NCBI GenBank assembly: GCA_003457135.1
Contig: DMSQ01000033.1
Span: 1 to 51,253, forward strand
Direction of reading: 5' to 3'
DNA from: Prolixibacteraceae bacterium
GTDB taxonomy: Bacteria > Bacteroidota > Bacteroidia > Bacteroidales > Prolixibacteraceae
Length of the DNA stretch: 51,253 nucleotides
Part shown: in pieces, positions 34,812-43,070 of the stretch
How the letters are laid out: each line of letters opens with the position of its first letter
Position numbering within the stretch: the first letter of the stretch is position 1
Program-made: the position numbers and the translations under genes
The notes under the pieces: generated by a model
What the model saw: only the letters and a program-made list of their open reading frames with translations
The model's database searches: none
What the model was told of the DNA's origin: nothing

Positions 34812-34925
34812 TTATTTATACATGATTTCAGGGAACCCTATTAGTTTTAGAATAACAAAAAGAACAATAATGCCTACAAAAAAAAGCCATACTGCCCAAT
34901 TTTGCGATAACTTAAATTTTTTCAT
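34812..34925 (-). CDS. 37-residue membrane microprotein upstream of nhaD
   Basis: This short reading frame begins ATG AAA AAA TTT and encodes 37 residues: a basic N-terminus (MKKFKLSQNWAVW), a hydrophobic helix (LFFVGIIVLFVILKLIG) and a short tail FPEIMYK. It lies between a candidate -7 box (34954-34961) and nhaD, 8 bp upstream of the nhaD start on the same strand. Lys-rich start, one membrane helix and tight spacing support a real gene. The family is unknown to me. It could assist or regulate NhaD, as small membrane proteins do for some other transporters; that is inference. Confidence 0.6.
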   Translation of the reverse strand: MKKFKLSQNWAVWLFFVGIIVLFVILKLIGFPEIMYK

Positions 34926-34953
34926 GATGTGTGATATTAAAAAAGAACCAGTA

Positions 34954-34961
34954 CAAATTTA
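34954..34961 (-). promoter_or_regulatory. Candidate -7 box for the microprotein-nhaD unit
   Basis: Reading leftward, TAAATTTG fits the -7 consensus and would start transcription about 22 nt before the microprotein ATG. A TTTA at 34985-34988 is a poor -33 match with a 23-bp spacer. Confidence 0.45.
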
Positions 34962-35016
34962 ATTTTGTATTTAAGTCTGAAGATTAAAGAACGATTAAAA
35001 TTTCATTGTAATAAGG

Positions 35017-35043
35017 TTTGCTTCAAATTGTATCTTAGTTTTG
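35017..35043 (+). promoter_or_regulatory. Candidate promoter of the two-component pair
   Basis: TTTG (35017-35020) and TAGTTTTG (35036-35043) are separated by 15 bp, shorter than the usual 19-21 bp. The -7 box is good, and the leader would be about 20 nt. Confidence 0.4.
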
Positions 35044-35070
35044 TATTAAAATAATGCCTTTAAATAAACG

Positions 35071-35769
35071 ATGAATCAACTGAATACCAGGATACTTGTT
35101 GTAGAAGATGAACCAAAGGTTGCTTCATTCGTCCAACGTGGACTTGAGAAGAATGGTTTTTCCGCTGAAATTGCTTTTGACGGTTTGATGGGGAAAAGAA
35201 TGTTTGAGACAGGAGATTATGATTTGATAATTCTCGATATTAATCTTCCTTACAAAAATGGATTTGAATTATGCAAAGAAATCAGGAGCAGCAACCAAAA
35301 AATACCTATAATCATGCTTACTGCATTAGGAACAACTGAGGATAAACTTTCAGGGTTTGATTATGGCGCTGACGATTATCTGGTGAAACCTTTTGAGTTT
35401 CGTGAACTGCTTGCACGGATCCGGTCACTTTTAAAAAGGATTTCAATTGCTGAAACCGGAGGAAACATACTTACGTTTCTTGATCTTGAAGTGAATCTTA
35501 ATACCTATGAGGTTAAACGCAATGGAAAAAAAATTGATCTTACTCAAAAGGAATTTGCATTGTTGGTTTATCTGCTTCGAAATAAAGGCAGGGTTGTTTC
35601 CAGAGTTGATATCGCTGAAAAGGTATGGGATATCACTTTTGATACTGGAACAAATGTTATTGATGTTTATGTGAATTTCCTCCGGAAAAAAATTGATAAG
35701 GATTTTTCACCGAAACTTATCCATACACAGACTGGTGTTGGTTATATTTTAAAAGCCGGAAAGGAATGA
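35071..35769 (+). CDS. OmpR/PhoB-family response regulator
   Basis: This 232-residue DNA-binding regulator has a receiver domain with acidic pocket EDE at residues 10-12, phospho-acceptor Asp56 in IILDINLPY and Lys in DYLVKPFEF, followed by a winged-helix DNA-binding domain (LTQKEFALLVYLLRNKGRVVS). The kinase gene overlaps its stop by 4 bp (ATGA), so they form a cognate pair. Subfamily resemblance is to metal- or envelope-stress regulators (CusR-like), but the signal is unknown. Confidence 0.95.
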   Translation: MNQLNTRILVVEDEPKVASFVQRGLEKNGFSAEIAFDGLMGKRMFETGDYDLIILDINLPYKNGFELCKEIRSSNQKIPIIMLTALGTTEDKLSGFDYGADDYLVKPFEFRELLARIRSLLKRISIAETGGNILTFLDLEVNLNTYEVKRNGKKIDLTQKEFALLVYLLRNKGRVVSRVDIAEKVWDITFDTGTNVIDVYVNFLRKKIDKDFSPKLIHTQTGVGYILKAGKE

Positions 35770-37142
35770 AACTTAATATTCAGGCGCGACTCACACTCCA
35801 ATTTACATATATTGTTACGTTTATCCTTATTCTTTTTTCTTTTATCATTTATTATTTCTCTGCCAGTTACCGGGAGTCAGAATTCTATTCGCGCCTTGAA
35901 AATAAGGCAATCAACACAGCCAAACTGTTGATAGAGGTGAAAGAAGTAGATTATAACCTGCTTAAAATTATTGATAGAAACACCATAAATGCCCTTTATA
36001 ATGAAAAGGTAATGATCTATGATTATAAAGACCGTCAGATTTATAATAGCCTGGACGATGATTCTATTTCTATTTCAAAATCACTTCTTGATAAAATCAG
36101 GCTGCTAAAAGATGTACGCTACCATGAGGGAAAAAATGAAGTAATCGGGCTCCTCTATGCTGATAAGTATGACCGGTTTGTAGTAATTTCATCGGCGTTG
36201 GATACCTATGGAAGAAGCAAGCTCAATAACCTGAAATGGATAATAATCATCGGATTTTTTATCAGTATTGGATTGACGGTCTTAATAGGCAGAATATACG
36301 CTTACAGAGCACTTAGACCCATGTCGGATGTGGTGAAACAGGTGGATAAAATAACCATAGCCAGTTTGAACATGCGTGTAAATGAAGGAAACGGAACTGA
36401 TGAAATTGCACAACTTGCCATCACTTTTAATAAAATGCTAGTACGATTGGAATCCGCTTTTGAAATGCAAAAGAGTTTTGTTTCAAACGCTTCGCATGAA
36501 TTGCGTACACCATTAACTTCCATAACCGGACAATTGGAAGTTTCTTTAATGGAATCAAAAACTCAAAAAGAATATGAAGGCATCTTGGAATCTGTACTGG
36601 AAGACATCAAAAACCTGAATGCCCTTTCGAACGGATTGCTTGATCTGGCAAAGGCAAGTTCTGATATTTCTGCAATAGCGCTTCGTCCATTGCGAATTGA
36701 TGAAATTCTTTGGCAAACAAGGGCGGAACTCATTGAACGGAAAAAAGAATACATCATTGCAATTCAATTCAGCGAACCTATTGAGGATGAAAAGGAATTA
36801 ACGGTACTTGGCAACGACCATTTACTTAAAACAGCCATCGTCAACCTGATGGATAATGCCTGTAAATTTTCATCTGATAAATCTGTGGAAATATTTTTAT
36901 CTGTCAGGGGCAAATACATTGTTACACAATTTGCAGATAAGGGTATCGGAATAGACCCGGCTGATTTGGATAGAATATTCCAGCCTTTTTTTAGGGCTAA
37001 GAATGTTAAAAACATTTCCGGAAACGGACTTGGTCTTTCCCTTACAGATAAAATCATTCAGATACACCGAGGAACGATCTCAATAGATTCCCATCTAAAT
37101 AAAGGAACAACAGTTACCATCGGCATTCCTTTCCTTTCCTGA
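35766..37142 (+). CDS. Sensor histidine kinase with HAMP domain
   Basis: This 458-residue membrane kinase is the partner of the upstream regulator. A membrane helix (residues about 11-31) is followed by a periplasmic sensor of about 125 residues, a second helix (about 157-178), a HAMP domain (ALRPMSDVVKQVDKI to about 232), HisKA with His244 in SHELRTPLTSI, and HATPase (NLMDNACKF, ADKGIGIDP, GNGLGLSL). All core motifs are intact. The 3' third of this gene has a decayed second copy at 40192-40418. Confidence 0.95.
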   Translation: MKLNIQARLTLQFTYIVTFILILFSFIIYYFSASYRESEFYSRLENKAINTAKLLIEVKEVDYNLLKIIDRNTINALYNEKVMIYDYKDRQIYNSLDDDSISISKSLLDKIRLLKDVRYHEGKNEVIGLLYADKYDRFVVISSALDTYGRSKLNNLKWIIIIGFFISIGLTVLIGRIYAYRALRPMSDVVKQVDKITIASLNMRVNEGNGTDEIAQLAITFNKMLVRLESAFEMQKSFVSNASHELRTPLTSITGQLEVSLMESKTQKEYEGILESVLEDIKNLNALSNGLLDLAKASSDISAIALRPLRIDEILWQTRAELIERKKEYIIAIQFSEPIEDEKELTVLGNDHLLKTAIVNLMDNACKFSSDKSVEIFLSVRGKYIVTQFADKGIGIDPADLDRIFQPFFRAKNVKNISGNGLGLSLTDKIIQIHRGTISIDSHLNKGTTVTIGIPFLS

Positions 37143-37222
37143 ATTTTAATCCAATTATAGTGATTGAAGTAATTTATATTTCACTAGGCCTAAGATCATT
37201 GCTAAAACAAAAAAAATATCTA

Positions 37223-38536
37223 TCACTCAAAATAAACTTCCATCTGGTTGGACGCAAAACGGTTTTCCATCCACTTTCGAATCTTTTCTTTTTCTGAATT
37301 TCTGAGTTTTTGAGATTCTGTTTTTATTATTATAATCCGAATTTGACTTGATTGATCCGATCCTTTCCGAAAAATAAGTGATTCTGAATAAGAGCATGAA
37401 TGAATATTAGGAAATAAAGAATTCAATTCTGATAGTAATTGATTTCCAATAAGTTTCTGATCATTATTTGCTTTCAGTAAATCATCCTTCATTTTGATTT
37501 CCTTAGACAATCGATTGATTTCAATCCTAAGATTCTCATTTTCTGTATTTTTACTATTCTTTTCATCTAAAGAAAAACCTTGTTTTATTGAAAGTTTCGA
37601 TTTATCAATCGAAAATAAATCAGCTTTTTCATTAATAATTTCGATTTGTTTATCGGTTAATGTGTTGCCAACATAAATAAGATTGATTGATTTGTCTGAA
37701 GATGAAATAGAATGATCTAGCAAGTAATTCCCTTCAACAATGGTAACGCTATTTAAAAATTTAGATGCTTTTTCATTGAACTTCTCTTTTTGAACTAAGC
37801 CATAACCAAAGTAAATACTCGGTATTACGGTGATCAAAATTATGACTGAAATCCATCGGTTTACTTTCTTCTTCTGCACGGGATTAACAAGGGTTATGAT
37901 TGGAAATTTTAAAATTTGGGAAATTGCAACTGACGAAAGAGCAATAAAAACAGTATTAATCGTAAATAAGTAAAAGGCACCAAAGAAATAGTAAAACTGC
38001 GCAGTAGCAAGACCATATCCGGCTGTACAAAGTGGTGGCATTAACGCCGTTGCAATGGCAACTCCCGGGATCACATTTCCCTTTTGTTTACTGCTAATAG
38101 CAATAATTCCTGCCAATCCACCAAAAAAAGCAATTAAAACATCATAAATGGTTGGACTTGTACGAGCCAGTAGTTCTGAATGAGCAACAGAAACCGGACT
38201 TATTGCAAAGTAAGTTGTTGATGCAATTAAACTTGCTACAACAGCAAAAGAAAAATTTTTAATTGCTTTTCTGAAGAGTGGAAAGTTGAATGTCGCAATG
38301 CTATAACCCATTCCATTGATCGGACCCATTAATGGCGAAATAAGCATGGCGCCAATAATTACAGCTGTCGAATTCATATTGAGACCCACAGATGCGACAA
38401 TAATCGCAAAGACCAGAATCCAAAGATTGGTTCCTTTGAAAACGATGTCTTTTTCGATCGCTGAATGGATACTGGCAAAGTCATCAACTTCGTCATCCAT
38501 ATTCAGGTAATGAAAAATATCAATTTTGGGCTTCAT
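37223..38536 (-). CDS. DUF389 (TIGR00341-like) membrane protein
   Basis: This 437-residue protein matches the DUF389 family, hydrophobic proteins of unknown function found in bacteria and archaea. The diagnostic core is NSTAVIIGAMLISPLMGPING near residues 54-74, followed by about five more membrane segments to residue 240, with LMPPLCTAGYGLA near 165-177. Residues about 245-437 form a soluble region with a coiled-coil stretch (around 320-355). The start is MKPKIDIFHYLNM. It follows the glycosyltransferase-phosphatase fusion gene by 73 bp on the same strand and may be co-transcribed with it. Confidence 0.85.
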   Translation of the reverse strand: MKPKIDIFHYLNMDDEVDDFASIHSAIEKDIVFKGTNLWILVFAIIVASVGLNMNSTAVIIGAMLISPLMGPINGMGYSIATFNFPLFRKAIKNFSFAVVASLIASTTYFAISPVSVAHSELLARTSPTIYDVLIAFFGGLAGIIAISSKQKGNVIPGVAIATALMPPLCTAGYGLATAQFYYFFGAFYLFTINTVFIALSSVAISQILKFPIITLVNPVQKKKVNRWISVIILITVIPSIYFGYGLVQKEKFNEKASKFLNSVTIVEGNYLLDHSISSSDKSINLIYVGNTLTDKQIEIINEKADLFSIDKSKLSIKQGFSLDEKNSKNTENENLRIEINRLSKEIKMKDDLLKANNDQKLIGNQLLSELNSLFPNIHSCSYSESLIFRKGSDQSSQIRIIIIKTESQKLRNSEKEKIRKWMENRFASNQMEVYFE

Positions 38537-38609
38537 CTGGGGAATATTTAAATGAATGAAGAAGATTTATATTGGAACATAGGCATTTAACAATTATATC
38601 CGGCACAAT

Positions 38610-39989
38610 CTACCTGGCAAGGTTTAATAATTCGCTGAAGGTTGGATTCGAAATAACTACATCTGCATGATGGTTGACTAATTCATCTTTTGAACAAAAT
38701 GAGATACCAAGTCCGGCTTCTTTGATCATACAAAGATCGTTTATGCTATCTCCAATTGCAATACTATTCTCCTTCTTGATGTTGTACTTGGCTAAAACAT
38801 TTAGTAAGGCATTGGTTTTGCAAAGGGAGTGTTTACACAAACTGTTTGGATTACTAAACAGAAAAGATGGAATTTTAACTTCACCTGTACAAATGCTTTT
38901 TGAGAACTCTAATTCGTTTGAAAGCGAAAAATCCATCTCAAGCTTGATTCTGATGTGATTAGTAATACAATCATAGCTATCTGAAATAATCCCAACAATA
39001 TAACCACGGTTCTTTAATTCTAATACTATTTCTTTGGTCCCATATACGATGGGAATACTGTCAGCAACGGCAATTATCTCACTTATAGTCTTGCCTTTAA
39101 GTAAGGTAGCAATCCGTTTATTCAGGGCGACAACATCCGTCTCCGAGGAACGGATATTCATCAATTCTTCTTTGAATCCAAAGGTGTCAGCACACATGTC
39201 AATAAATCTTCCCATCAGAATGGTGTTGTCCATATCGAAAACAACCAGCTTGTTTAGTTCTCCTAATTGGTTTTCGAGTGCAAAATCCATTTGTGAACGG
39301 ATTTCGTTTAACGCACCGAGTTCTTCAAAATTGTACCGTGGATTTTTTGAAGTGGATGCTTTAACAATAATAGCCTGTGCCACTTCTTTGCTCATTTTCC
39401 CCAGTGCCTGCCAGGGTTTGCTTTTATTTTCGAGATAACCGATCTCTACGTCTTTCATTCTAATGTTCATCAGATACATATCAATCAGGATGCCAATGTC
39501 CACACCATAATCTTCTCTGAAATCCAATTTTTGAAAAATCGATTTCTTACTTGCAATCATTCCACTTAGTGGTTGACTAAACCGAAGTAACTCTGGAAAA
39601 AAAATGCTTAAAAGTGGTTTTGCAACGAGTTCAGTCACCCTGCCTGCATTTCTGCTGAATGATGATTTCACAAATTCGGCTTCTCCCTGAATAATAGGAT
39701 CAGTTAGTAATTTTACGGTGTAATGCGGATAGGGATCAATGTCTCCATCCAGAAAGACTATTATTTCATTCGTAGAAAAAAGAATTCCATCTTTCATTGA
39801 AGCCCCTTTGCCAAGTTTGGTGCTGGTAATAACTTTCGCCCCATTTTGCTGAGCTATTGACACTGTTCGATCAAGCGATTTGTCATCCACCACAATTACC
39901 TCACTAACATTGGGCTGTCCTTTTGCAAAATTAATAACACTTGCAATGTGTTCTTCCTCGTTTAGAGTAGGTATAATTACTGTTATCAT
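38610..39989 (-). CDS. GpgS-like glycosyltransferase fused to SerB-like HAD phosphatase
   Basis: This 459-residue protein joins two enzymes. Residues 1-215 are a GT-A glycosyltransferase: IIPTLNEEEHIASV, VVDDKSLDRT, DGDID at 81-85, then VKSSFSRNAGRVTELVAKPLL, PLSGMIASKKSI and DYGVDIGILID, an order and wording closely matching glucosyl-3-phosphoglycerate synthase (GpgS, family GT81). Residues 245-459 are a phosphoserine-phosphatase-type HAD domain: FDMDNT (D252, D254), IISDS, CKTNAL and IGDSINDL. The logical product is a dephosphorylated sugar-glycerate compatible solute such as glucosylglycerate, made without releasing the phosphate intermediate. The residue aligned with the metal-binding His of mycobacterial GpgS appears to be Asn188, so the donor or acceptor may differ. 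No signal peptide. Confidence 0.8.
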   Translation of the reverse strand: MITVIIPTLNEEEHIASVINFAKGQPNVSEVIVVDDKSLDRTVSIAQQNGAKVITSTKLGKGASMKDGILFSTNEIIVFLDGDIDPYPHYTVKLLTDPIIQGEAEFVKSSFSRNAGRVTELVAKPLLSIFFPELLRFSQPLSGMIASKKSIFQKLDFREDYGVDIGILIDMYLMNIRMKDVEIGYLENKSKPWQALGKMSKEVAQAIIVKASTSKNPRYNFEELGALNEIRSQMDFALENQLGELNKLVVFDMDNTILMGRFIDMCADTFGFKEELMNIRSSETDVVALNKRIATLLKGKTISEIIAVADSIPIVYGTKEIVLELKNRGYIVGIISDSYDCITNHIRIKLEMDFSLSNELEFSKSICTGEVKIPSFLFSNPNSLCKHSLCKTNALLNVLAKYNIKKENSIAIGDSINDLCMIKEAGLGISFCSKDELVNHHADVVISNPTFSELLNLAR

Positions 39990-40019
39990 TTTTAATCTGA
40001 AATTTAATAAAAAAACTGA

Positions 40020-40191
40020 CTAGTGATTTTAAATATTATTTTCTGATACGTTAGCCTTAGCCGATTGTTCCTCGTTCTTTCGTTAAATATTTGGTATTCC
40101 ATACCCTAAAGAGGGCTAACTTTCTTTTTTTTCTTCAAAATTATTGGTCGTATCCCCGAAAAGTCAGGATATGTGTTCAGCATTATAGACT
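40020..40191. other. Non-coding DNA between the fusion gene and the kinase remnant
   Basis: No gene or clear regulatory site is visible in this AT-rich stretch. Together with the pseudogene fragment and the following promoter region it makes a gap of about 500 bp. It may contain decayed sequence from whatever event moved the kinase copy. Confidence 0.4.
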
Positions 40192-40418
40192 ACAACATTT
40201 CAATAAAATTCAGTGAACCGATTGAGGATGAAAAGGAAATAACTGTACTTGGCAATGAACATTTACTTAAAACAGCCATCGTCAACCTCATGGACAATGC
40301 CCGTAAATTTTCATCTGATAAATCTTTGGAACGATCTCAATAGATTCCCATCTAAATAAAGGAACAACAGTTACTATCGGCATTCCTTTCCTTTCCTTTC
40401 CTGAATTTTAATCCAATT
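40192..40418 (+). pseudogene. Decayed 3' fragment of a histidine kinase gene
   Basis: This DNA is a diverged duplicate of the kinase gene at 36755-37158. Two blocks align almost base for base: 40192-40331 with the segment ending at 36890, and 40328-40418 with the segment starting at 37071. Between them 184 nt are missing, with GGAA at both break points, which shifts the frame and gives a TAG after LERSQ. An extra CTTTC unit lies before the former stop codon. The N-terminal two thirds of the gene are absent. Confidence 0.88.
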
Positions 40419-40494
40419 TTAATTTAGTTATAATCTCAGTTTAATGATTAGGTTGGAGGTTTGTGCCATAAACAATCAATCAAAATAAGAAATC

Positions 40495-41358
40495 ATGAAA
40501 ACAATAGAGAAAAGAGGAAAAACCAGTATTGCAATTACAGTGTTAATTCTGATCGCAGCACTTATAGGCACTGGGATTTTTTACAGCTCCAACAAGTCGC
40601 TTACAAAAAGCCTGAACGATGAAAAGCTCAAAACTGAAATGATTCTTTCTGAGAAACTTGCACTTCAGAAAGAAATCGAAAATTATAATAACCATATTAA
40701 TTCACTCAATAACAGGAACGCCGACCTTGGAATACTATTAGCCGAGACCAGTCAGAAATTAATTGAGAAGGAAGCACAATTGAGTCGAATAGTCCGCGAA
40801 AATGGAAATATTAAAACATTAAAAAAAGATCTCGCAGACCTGACTCAAATAAAGAAGGATTTTGAGAACCAGGTAGCTGCCCTGAATGAATCGATCCGGA
40901 AATTGAATAAGGAAAATGATACCATGAATGAGACTATTGCATCACTTCAAAAAGAAAATAGACAACTTGCTGCAAATCTTGACATATTAAGTTCCATGAC
41001 AGGTGATAATTACCTGGTTGAAACCACCAAACGGAAAGACAGATTAACCGTTATGGCAAAGCGCGCAAAAAAAATAACTATGTCGTTTAATGTTCCCGAA
41101 AACATGGTGGAAAATATCTCCTTCAAATTAACGAAACCGGATGGCACTCAGGTTGAAGGTACAGAAAACGGGATAGCATTCAGAATTGTTGATGGAGATG
41201 AAAGTTTGACGGCAAGTGTTTCTGGCGGTGCCATAGAAGTTTCCAAGAAAATTGAAATGATATATACACCCAAAGAAAAACAAAAACCTGGCATTTATAA
41301 AATAGAAATGTTTAACGGAGAAAAGTATATCGGAGCCTGCAATGTGAAGTTGCGGTAA
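40495..41358 (+). CDS. Membrane-anchored coiled-coil protein, unknown function
   Basis: This 287-residue protein is not a family I can name. It has a short basic N-terminus, one membrane helix (residues about 11-29), a long coiled coil (about 35-165, heptad-like LQKEIENYNNHINSLNNRN and ESIRKLNKENDTMNE), then a beta-rich C-terminal domain (about 185-287). Its end, PGIYKIEMFNGEKYIGACNVKL, resembles an Ig-like or surface domain. With one N-terminal helix and no cleavage site, the coil probably spans the periplasm. The OmpA-lipoprotein gene follows, after a terminator. Both products have long coiled coils, so joint envelope bridging is a reasonable guess. Confidence 0.7.
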   Translation: MKTIEKRGKTSIAITVLILIAALIGTGIFYSSNKSLTKSLNDEKLKTEMILSEKLALQKEIENYNNHINSLNNRNADLGILLAETSQKLIEKEAQLSRIVRENGNIKTLKKDLADLTQIKKDFENQVAALNESIRKLNKENDTMNETIASLQKENRQLAANLDILSSMTGDNYLVETTKRKDRLTVMAKRAKKITMSFNVPENMVENISFKLTKPDGTQVEGTENGIAFRIVDGDESLTASVSGGAIEVSKKIEMIYTPKEKQKPGIYKIEMFNGEKYIGACNVKLR

Positions 41359-41411
41359 ATAGAAATCAAAGAAACATACTCAATTTAGTTGTGCAATAGC
41401 TAATAATGATT

Positions 41412-41447
41412 CATCCGGAGTGCTGAAAATGCACCCGGATGTTTTTT
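41412..41447 (+). terminator. Terminator between the coiled-coil and OmpA-lipoprotein genes
   Basis: An 11-bp stem (41412-41423 and 41431-41441, with one bulged A) is followed by six T. It implies that the OmpA lipoprotein has its own promoter or receives read-through. Confidence 0.75.
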
Positions 41448-41510
41448 GAACCAGATTTGAATTTCAGGTATTTAATCGAAATGGTTTTTTATTAAATAAA
41501 ATTAATACAC

Positions 41511-42383
41511 ATGAGAATCTTAAAATATTTTGTAGGTATTGTATTTGTTCTAAGTCTTTTATCCTGCAAGACAAATAGTGAACTTGGCAGGAAGGTGGAT
41601 CAGTTTTTCCAGTCAAAAAGATACAAAGCAACGCTTAAGGACCGAAACAGCCTATATGCTGAAGCCCAGCAATTAAAAAAAGACACAACAGACCTTGGAA
41701 CAGAACTCAGAAAAACTAAAAATGAATATTCTGTATTAAAAGGAGAGTATAATAATTTATCAAGTAAATCTGGGTTACAGCTTGCTCAACTCAATGAGGA
41801 TTTAAAATCTAAATCGAAGGAGTTGGAAAGGAAAGAAAAACTCCTTCAGGACCGTGAACAGCGCTTGAAGGAAATGGAAGCAATTGTTTCAAAACAGGAT
41901 TCTATTACCAGGGCATTGAATAAAATTGTAAAAAATGCTTTGTTGGGTTTTAAGGCTGATGAACTTTCGGTGGAAATGAAAAATGGGAAAGTTTACGTAT
42001 CAATGACGGACAAGCTTCTCTTTAAATCAGGCAGCGCAGCAGTTGAAGATAAAGGTAAACAGGCCATTAAAAAACTTGCAGAGGTGCTGAATAAAAACAG
42101 CGACATTGATATAGCAATAGAGGGTCATACGGATAATGTACCTATAAAAACAAACCTTTATAAAGATAATTGGGATTTGAGCGTTGCCAGAGCCACAAGC
42201 ATTGTTCGAATGCTGAATGAAGAATATAGTGTAAATCCCAAACGGTTGACTGCATCTGGCAAAGGAGAATATTTTCCGGTTGCAACAAATGATAATCCTG
42301 ATGGAAGAGCAAGAAACCGAAGAACCGAAATTATTCTTTCTCCAAAACTGGACGAACTTTTTAAAATACTCCAGAAAAGCTAA
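41511..42383 (+). CDS. OmpA-family lipoprotein with coiled coil
   Basis: This 290-residue protein has a lipoprotein signal with lipobox LLSC (Cys19), a coiled-coil region (about 50-140, SKSKELERKEKLLQDREQRL), and a C-terminal OmpA peptidoglycan-binding domain (about 160-285: IEGHTDNVPIKT, NWDLSVARATSIVRML, GKGEYFPVATND, ARNRRTEI). It should anchor in the outer membrane by lipid and reach the cell wall through the coil. All OmpA-domain residues that contact diaminopimelate (Asp in WDLS and Arg in RNRR) are present. Confidence 0.9.
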   Translation: MRILKYFVGIVFVLSLLSCKTNSELGRKVDQFFQSKRYKATLKDRNSLYAEAQQLKKDTTDLGTELRKTKNEYSVLKGEYNNLSSKSGLQLAQLNEDLKSKSKELERKEKLLQDREQRLKEMEAIVSKQDSITRALNKIVKNALLGFKADELSVEMKNGKVYVSMTDKLLFKSGSAAVEDKGKQAIKKLAEVLNKNSDIDIAIEGHTDNVPIKTNLYKDNWDLSVARATSIVRMLNEEYSVNPKRLTASGKGEYFPVATNDNPDGRARNRRTEIILSPKLDELFKILQKS

Positions 42384-42432
42384 AATAAAATTTATGATCA
42401 GGCATATAAAACAAAAGTATTAACAATTGCCC

Positions 42433-43050
42433 TTATTCCTTTTTCTTTCTGTATTTCCAGATCAGGTAAACTACAAAAGCTGCACCGCAAGCGAGTAAAA
42501 AATAAGAAAGTTCGTGCATATATTTGTAGAGCAACTCTTGTTGCGAATACAGATAATAGCTCAGCGAAGCGAGAATAATATGCCATATTGCAGAACCCAA
42601 GGCAGTATAGAGCACAAATTGTTTGACATTCATTTTAGCCAGGCCGGCAGGAATAGAAATTAAATGCCGGATACCCGGAATCAAGCGCCCGATAAAAGTT
42701 GAACTCCTTCCATGACGGTTAAAATAGGCCTCAGCATGTTCAACTTTAGCACGGTTCAGTAAAAACATTTTGCCAGCTCGCGACTCGGCTAAGCTGTAAA
42801 CAATTGCACGCCCTAACCACCGTGCCATGATATAATTAAACATGGCTCCAATCACTGCTCCAATCGTAGCAAACATAACAACGAGATAAATATTTAATTC
42901 GCCGGAAGCAGCTTTCCAAATAGCCGGCGGGATAACCACTTCTGAAGGAAGCGGAACAAATGAACTTTCGATGGCCATCAATAAAGTAATGGTGAAATAG
43001 TTCATGTGACTCATGTACCAGTCGGCAAGGGATTGAAAAAATTCGAGCAT
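42433..43050 (-). CDS. DedA-family membrane protein
   Basis: This 205-residue inner-membrane protein matches the DedA (SNARE-associated/VTT) family, implicated in undecaprenyl-phosphate or phospholipid flipping in other bacteria. The family blocks PLPSEVVIPPAI near residues 32-43 and GRLIPGIRHLISIPAGLAKM near 121-140 are intact, with about five membrane segments and a short basic C-terminus. The start MLEFFQSLADWYMSH fits. It lies 20 bp downstream of the PIN toxin gene. Confidence 0.93.
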   Translation of the reverse strand: MLEFFQSLADWYMSHMNYFTITLLMAIESSFVPLPSEVVIPPAIWKAASGELNIYLVVMFATIGAVIGAMFNYIMARWLGRAIVYSLAESRAGKMFLLNRAKVEHAEAYFNRHGRSSTFIGRLIPGIRHLISIPAGLAKMNVKQFVLYTALGSAIWHIILASLSYYLYSQQELLYKYMHELSYFLLACGAAFVVYLIWKYRKKKE

Positions 43051-43070
43051 GGGAGTTGTTTAAATAAAAA

